A DNA stretch of 55,357 nt from JBLHOS01 sp047623825. Lineage in GTDB: Bacteria; Pseudomonadota; Alphaproteobacteria; Rhodobacterales; Rhodobacteraceae. The translations under genes were made by a program, and so were the position numbers. The stretch covers positions 1 through 55,357 of the forward strand of contig JBLHOS010000008.1 of assembly GCA_047623825.1 (NCBI GenBank), written 5' to 3'. Below are positions 54,725 to 55,357 of the stretch, one piece after another (the first letter of the stretch is position 1; the number at the start of each line of letters is the position of its first letter). The notes under the pieces were generated by a model. It made no database searches. It worked only from the letters and a program-made list of their open reading frames with translations, and had not been told where the DNA came from.

Positions 54725-55131
54725 GCGGCGGTGCTCCGGACCTTGACTAGGCCGAAGAAGCGCGGACCAGACCACGTAGTTCCGGTAATGTGCTTGGCGA
54801 TGGCCGAGAGTGGTGGCCAATTCCGACCGTCCATCTCAAAGCCGCCTTTGACCACGGCAACCTGATAAGTCCGCCCATTCCACTCCCGCACGTAATGCGT
54901 CCCGACTTTGGCGGCATTCATTGGCACGTCTTTCACGGGCTTGCCCGAGGCGATCTGCTGTAGAGCCCTGCGCGTCTGGGCGGGCAAGCCGCCTGCCCTC
55001 TTGCTCTGCGCATGATTGGCCAACGCTTTGGTCATGAACGGGACTGACAGATAGGGCGGTGGCAAACGGCCGAACGCCGCCGTCCAATCTGCAAGCAACT
55101 CTGTCCGGTTGTGGGGCTCTTCACTGGCCAT
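54721..55131 (-). CDS. DUF2924 domain-containing protein
   Basis: A 136-residue protein of the DUF2924 family, which in alphaproteobacteria is commonly found just upstream of a serine recombinase. Residues 5-45 are helical (RTELLADWTAAFGRLPPPYL) and the C half has KVGTHYVREWNGRTYQVAVV and a GRNWPPLSAIAKHITGT helix. It overlaps the recombinase start by 4 bp and the frame before it by 11 bp. Function unknown; probably part of the mobile module. Confidence 0.88.
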   Translation of the reverse strand: MASEEPHNRTELLADWTAAFGRLPPPYLSVPFMTKALANHAQSKRAGGLPAQTRRALQQIASGKPVKDVPMNAAKVGTHYVREWNGRTYQVAVVKGGFEMDGRNWPPLSAIAKHITGTTWSGPRFFGLVKVRSTAA

Positions 55132-55252
55132 CGGGGTTCGCAATCGTGTCTACCGCCTCTTGAGCGACCACAATCCGATACCGCGTAGGCTTGTCTGGTC
55201 CCGCGCTCTCTTTTGCGACTTCAAAGCCCTTGACCTGCCCCCCGAGGCTCCC
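55121..55252 (-). pseudogene. C-terminal remnant of a DUF3489-like protein
   Basis: The last 43 codons, with GFEVAKESAGPDKPTRYRIV, look like the end of the DUF3489-type protein that normally precedes DUF2924 and a recombinase. In the same frame a TGA lies at 55253-55255 and no ATG, GTG or TTG lies before the conserved part, so the frame appears broken. The remaining 5' portion may lie beyond the window. Confidence 0.5.
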
Positions 55253-55357
55253 TCATTTATAACGAGAGTCCGCGGGTCTGGTTTTCATATTCTTCATCGT
55301 CAGTTTGGGCAAGCGCGTCGTGCGCGGAGCCCTCAAATTGCTGAAGCGCTCGGCGCG

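Noticed and set aside
1..55357. CRISPR array, toxin-antitoxin pair or complete prophage
   Set aside because: No regularly spaced repeats, no recognisable toxin or antitoxin pair, and no phage structural cluster were seen on either strand.

Overview
The window reads as about 55 kb of an alphaproteobacterial chromosome, most likely Rhodobacteraceae (Roseobacter group). This rests on gene content: a class I lysyl-tRNA synthetase, an NDUFS4-type complex I accessory subunit next to uvrB, a tandem glycine riboswitch before gcvTHP, a leucine leader peptide before leuA, the mreBCD-mrdA-rodA block, and a 'glycosyl hydrolase family 28-related' beta-helix protein typical of that family. Species cannot be fixed from the sequence alone.

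Layout. 1-425: the 3' end of an IS481-type transposase gene and tRNA-Arg(TCT). 0.5-7.9 kb: complex I NDUFS4-like subunit, uvrB, small envelope or unknown proteins, trmL and a HugZ-like protein. 7.9-10.9 kb: a large beta-helix protein with a terminator behind it and a CtrA-type box in front, then DUF4864. 10.9-18.2 kb: lysK, a TerB-like protein, a mandelate-racemase-type enzyme with a damaged 5' end, dacB, nadD and ettA. 18.2-21.0 kb: a sparse region with a perfect hairpin, a small secreted protein, a broken dodecin gene, cspA, a frameshifted membrane protein and a secreted DUF4329 protein. 21.0-25.6 kb: the glycine cleavage operon under a glycine riboswitch. 25.7-34.9 kb: GGCT-like protein, MATE pump, gltX, metallo-beta-lactamase-fold hydrolase, nadE, a secreted MORN-repeat protein, a two-repeat small protein and an SDR. 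35.0-36.8 kb: leucine leader, attenuator and leuA. 37.0-42.7 kb: the rod-shape elongation operon. 42.8-47.9 kb: hydroxyacid reductase, SseB/UDG-like pair, ArsR regulator with permease, nhaA. 48.0-52.7 kb: capsule export and sugar genes (kpsT, kpsE-like, kdsA, phosphomannomutase). 52.8-55.4 kb: tRNA-Gln(TTG) and the edge of a mobile module (serine recombinase, DUF2924, a broken upstream frame).

Most of the window is ordinary core chromosome. The best leads are the CtrA-box-preceded tailspike-like beta-helix gene (a possible unlinked gene-transfer-agent or adhesion factor), a leucine leader that may be leaderless and has two mutually exclusive helices, a secreted protein with a JAMM-like metal-site pattern, a KpsE-like protein with a long cytoplasmic extension, and several genes broken by single lesions. 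No CRISPR array, rRNA or complete prophage was seen.
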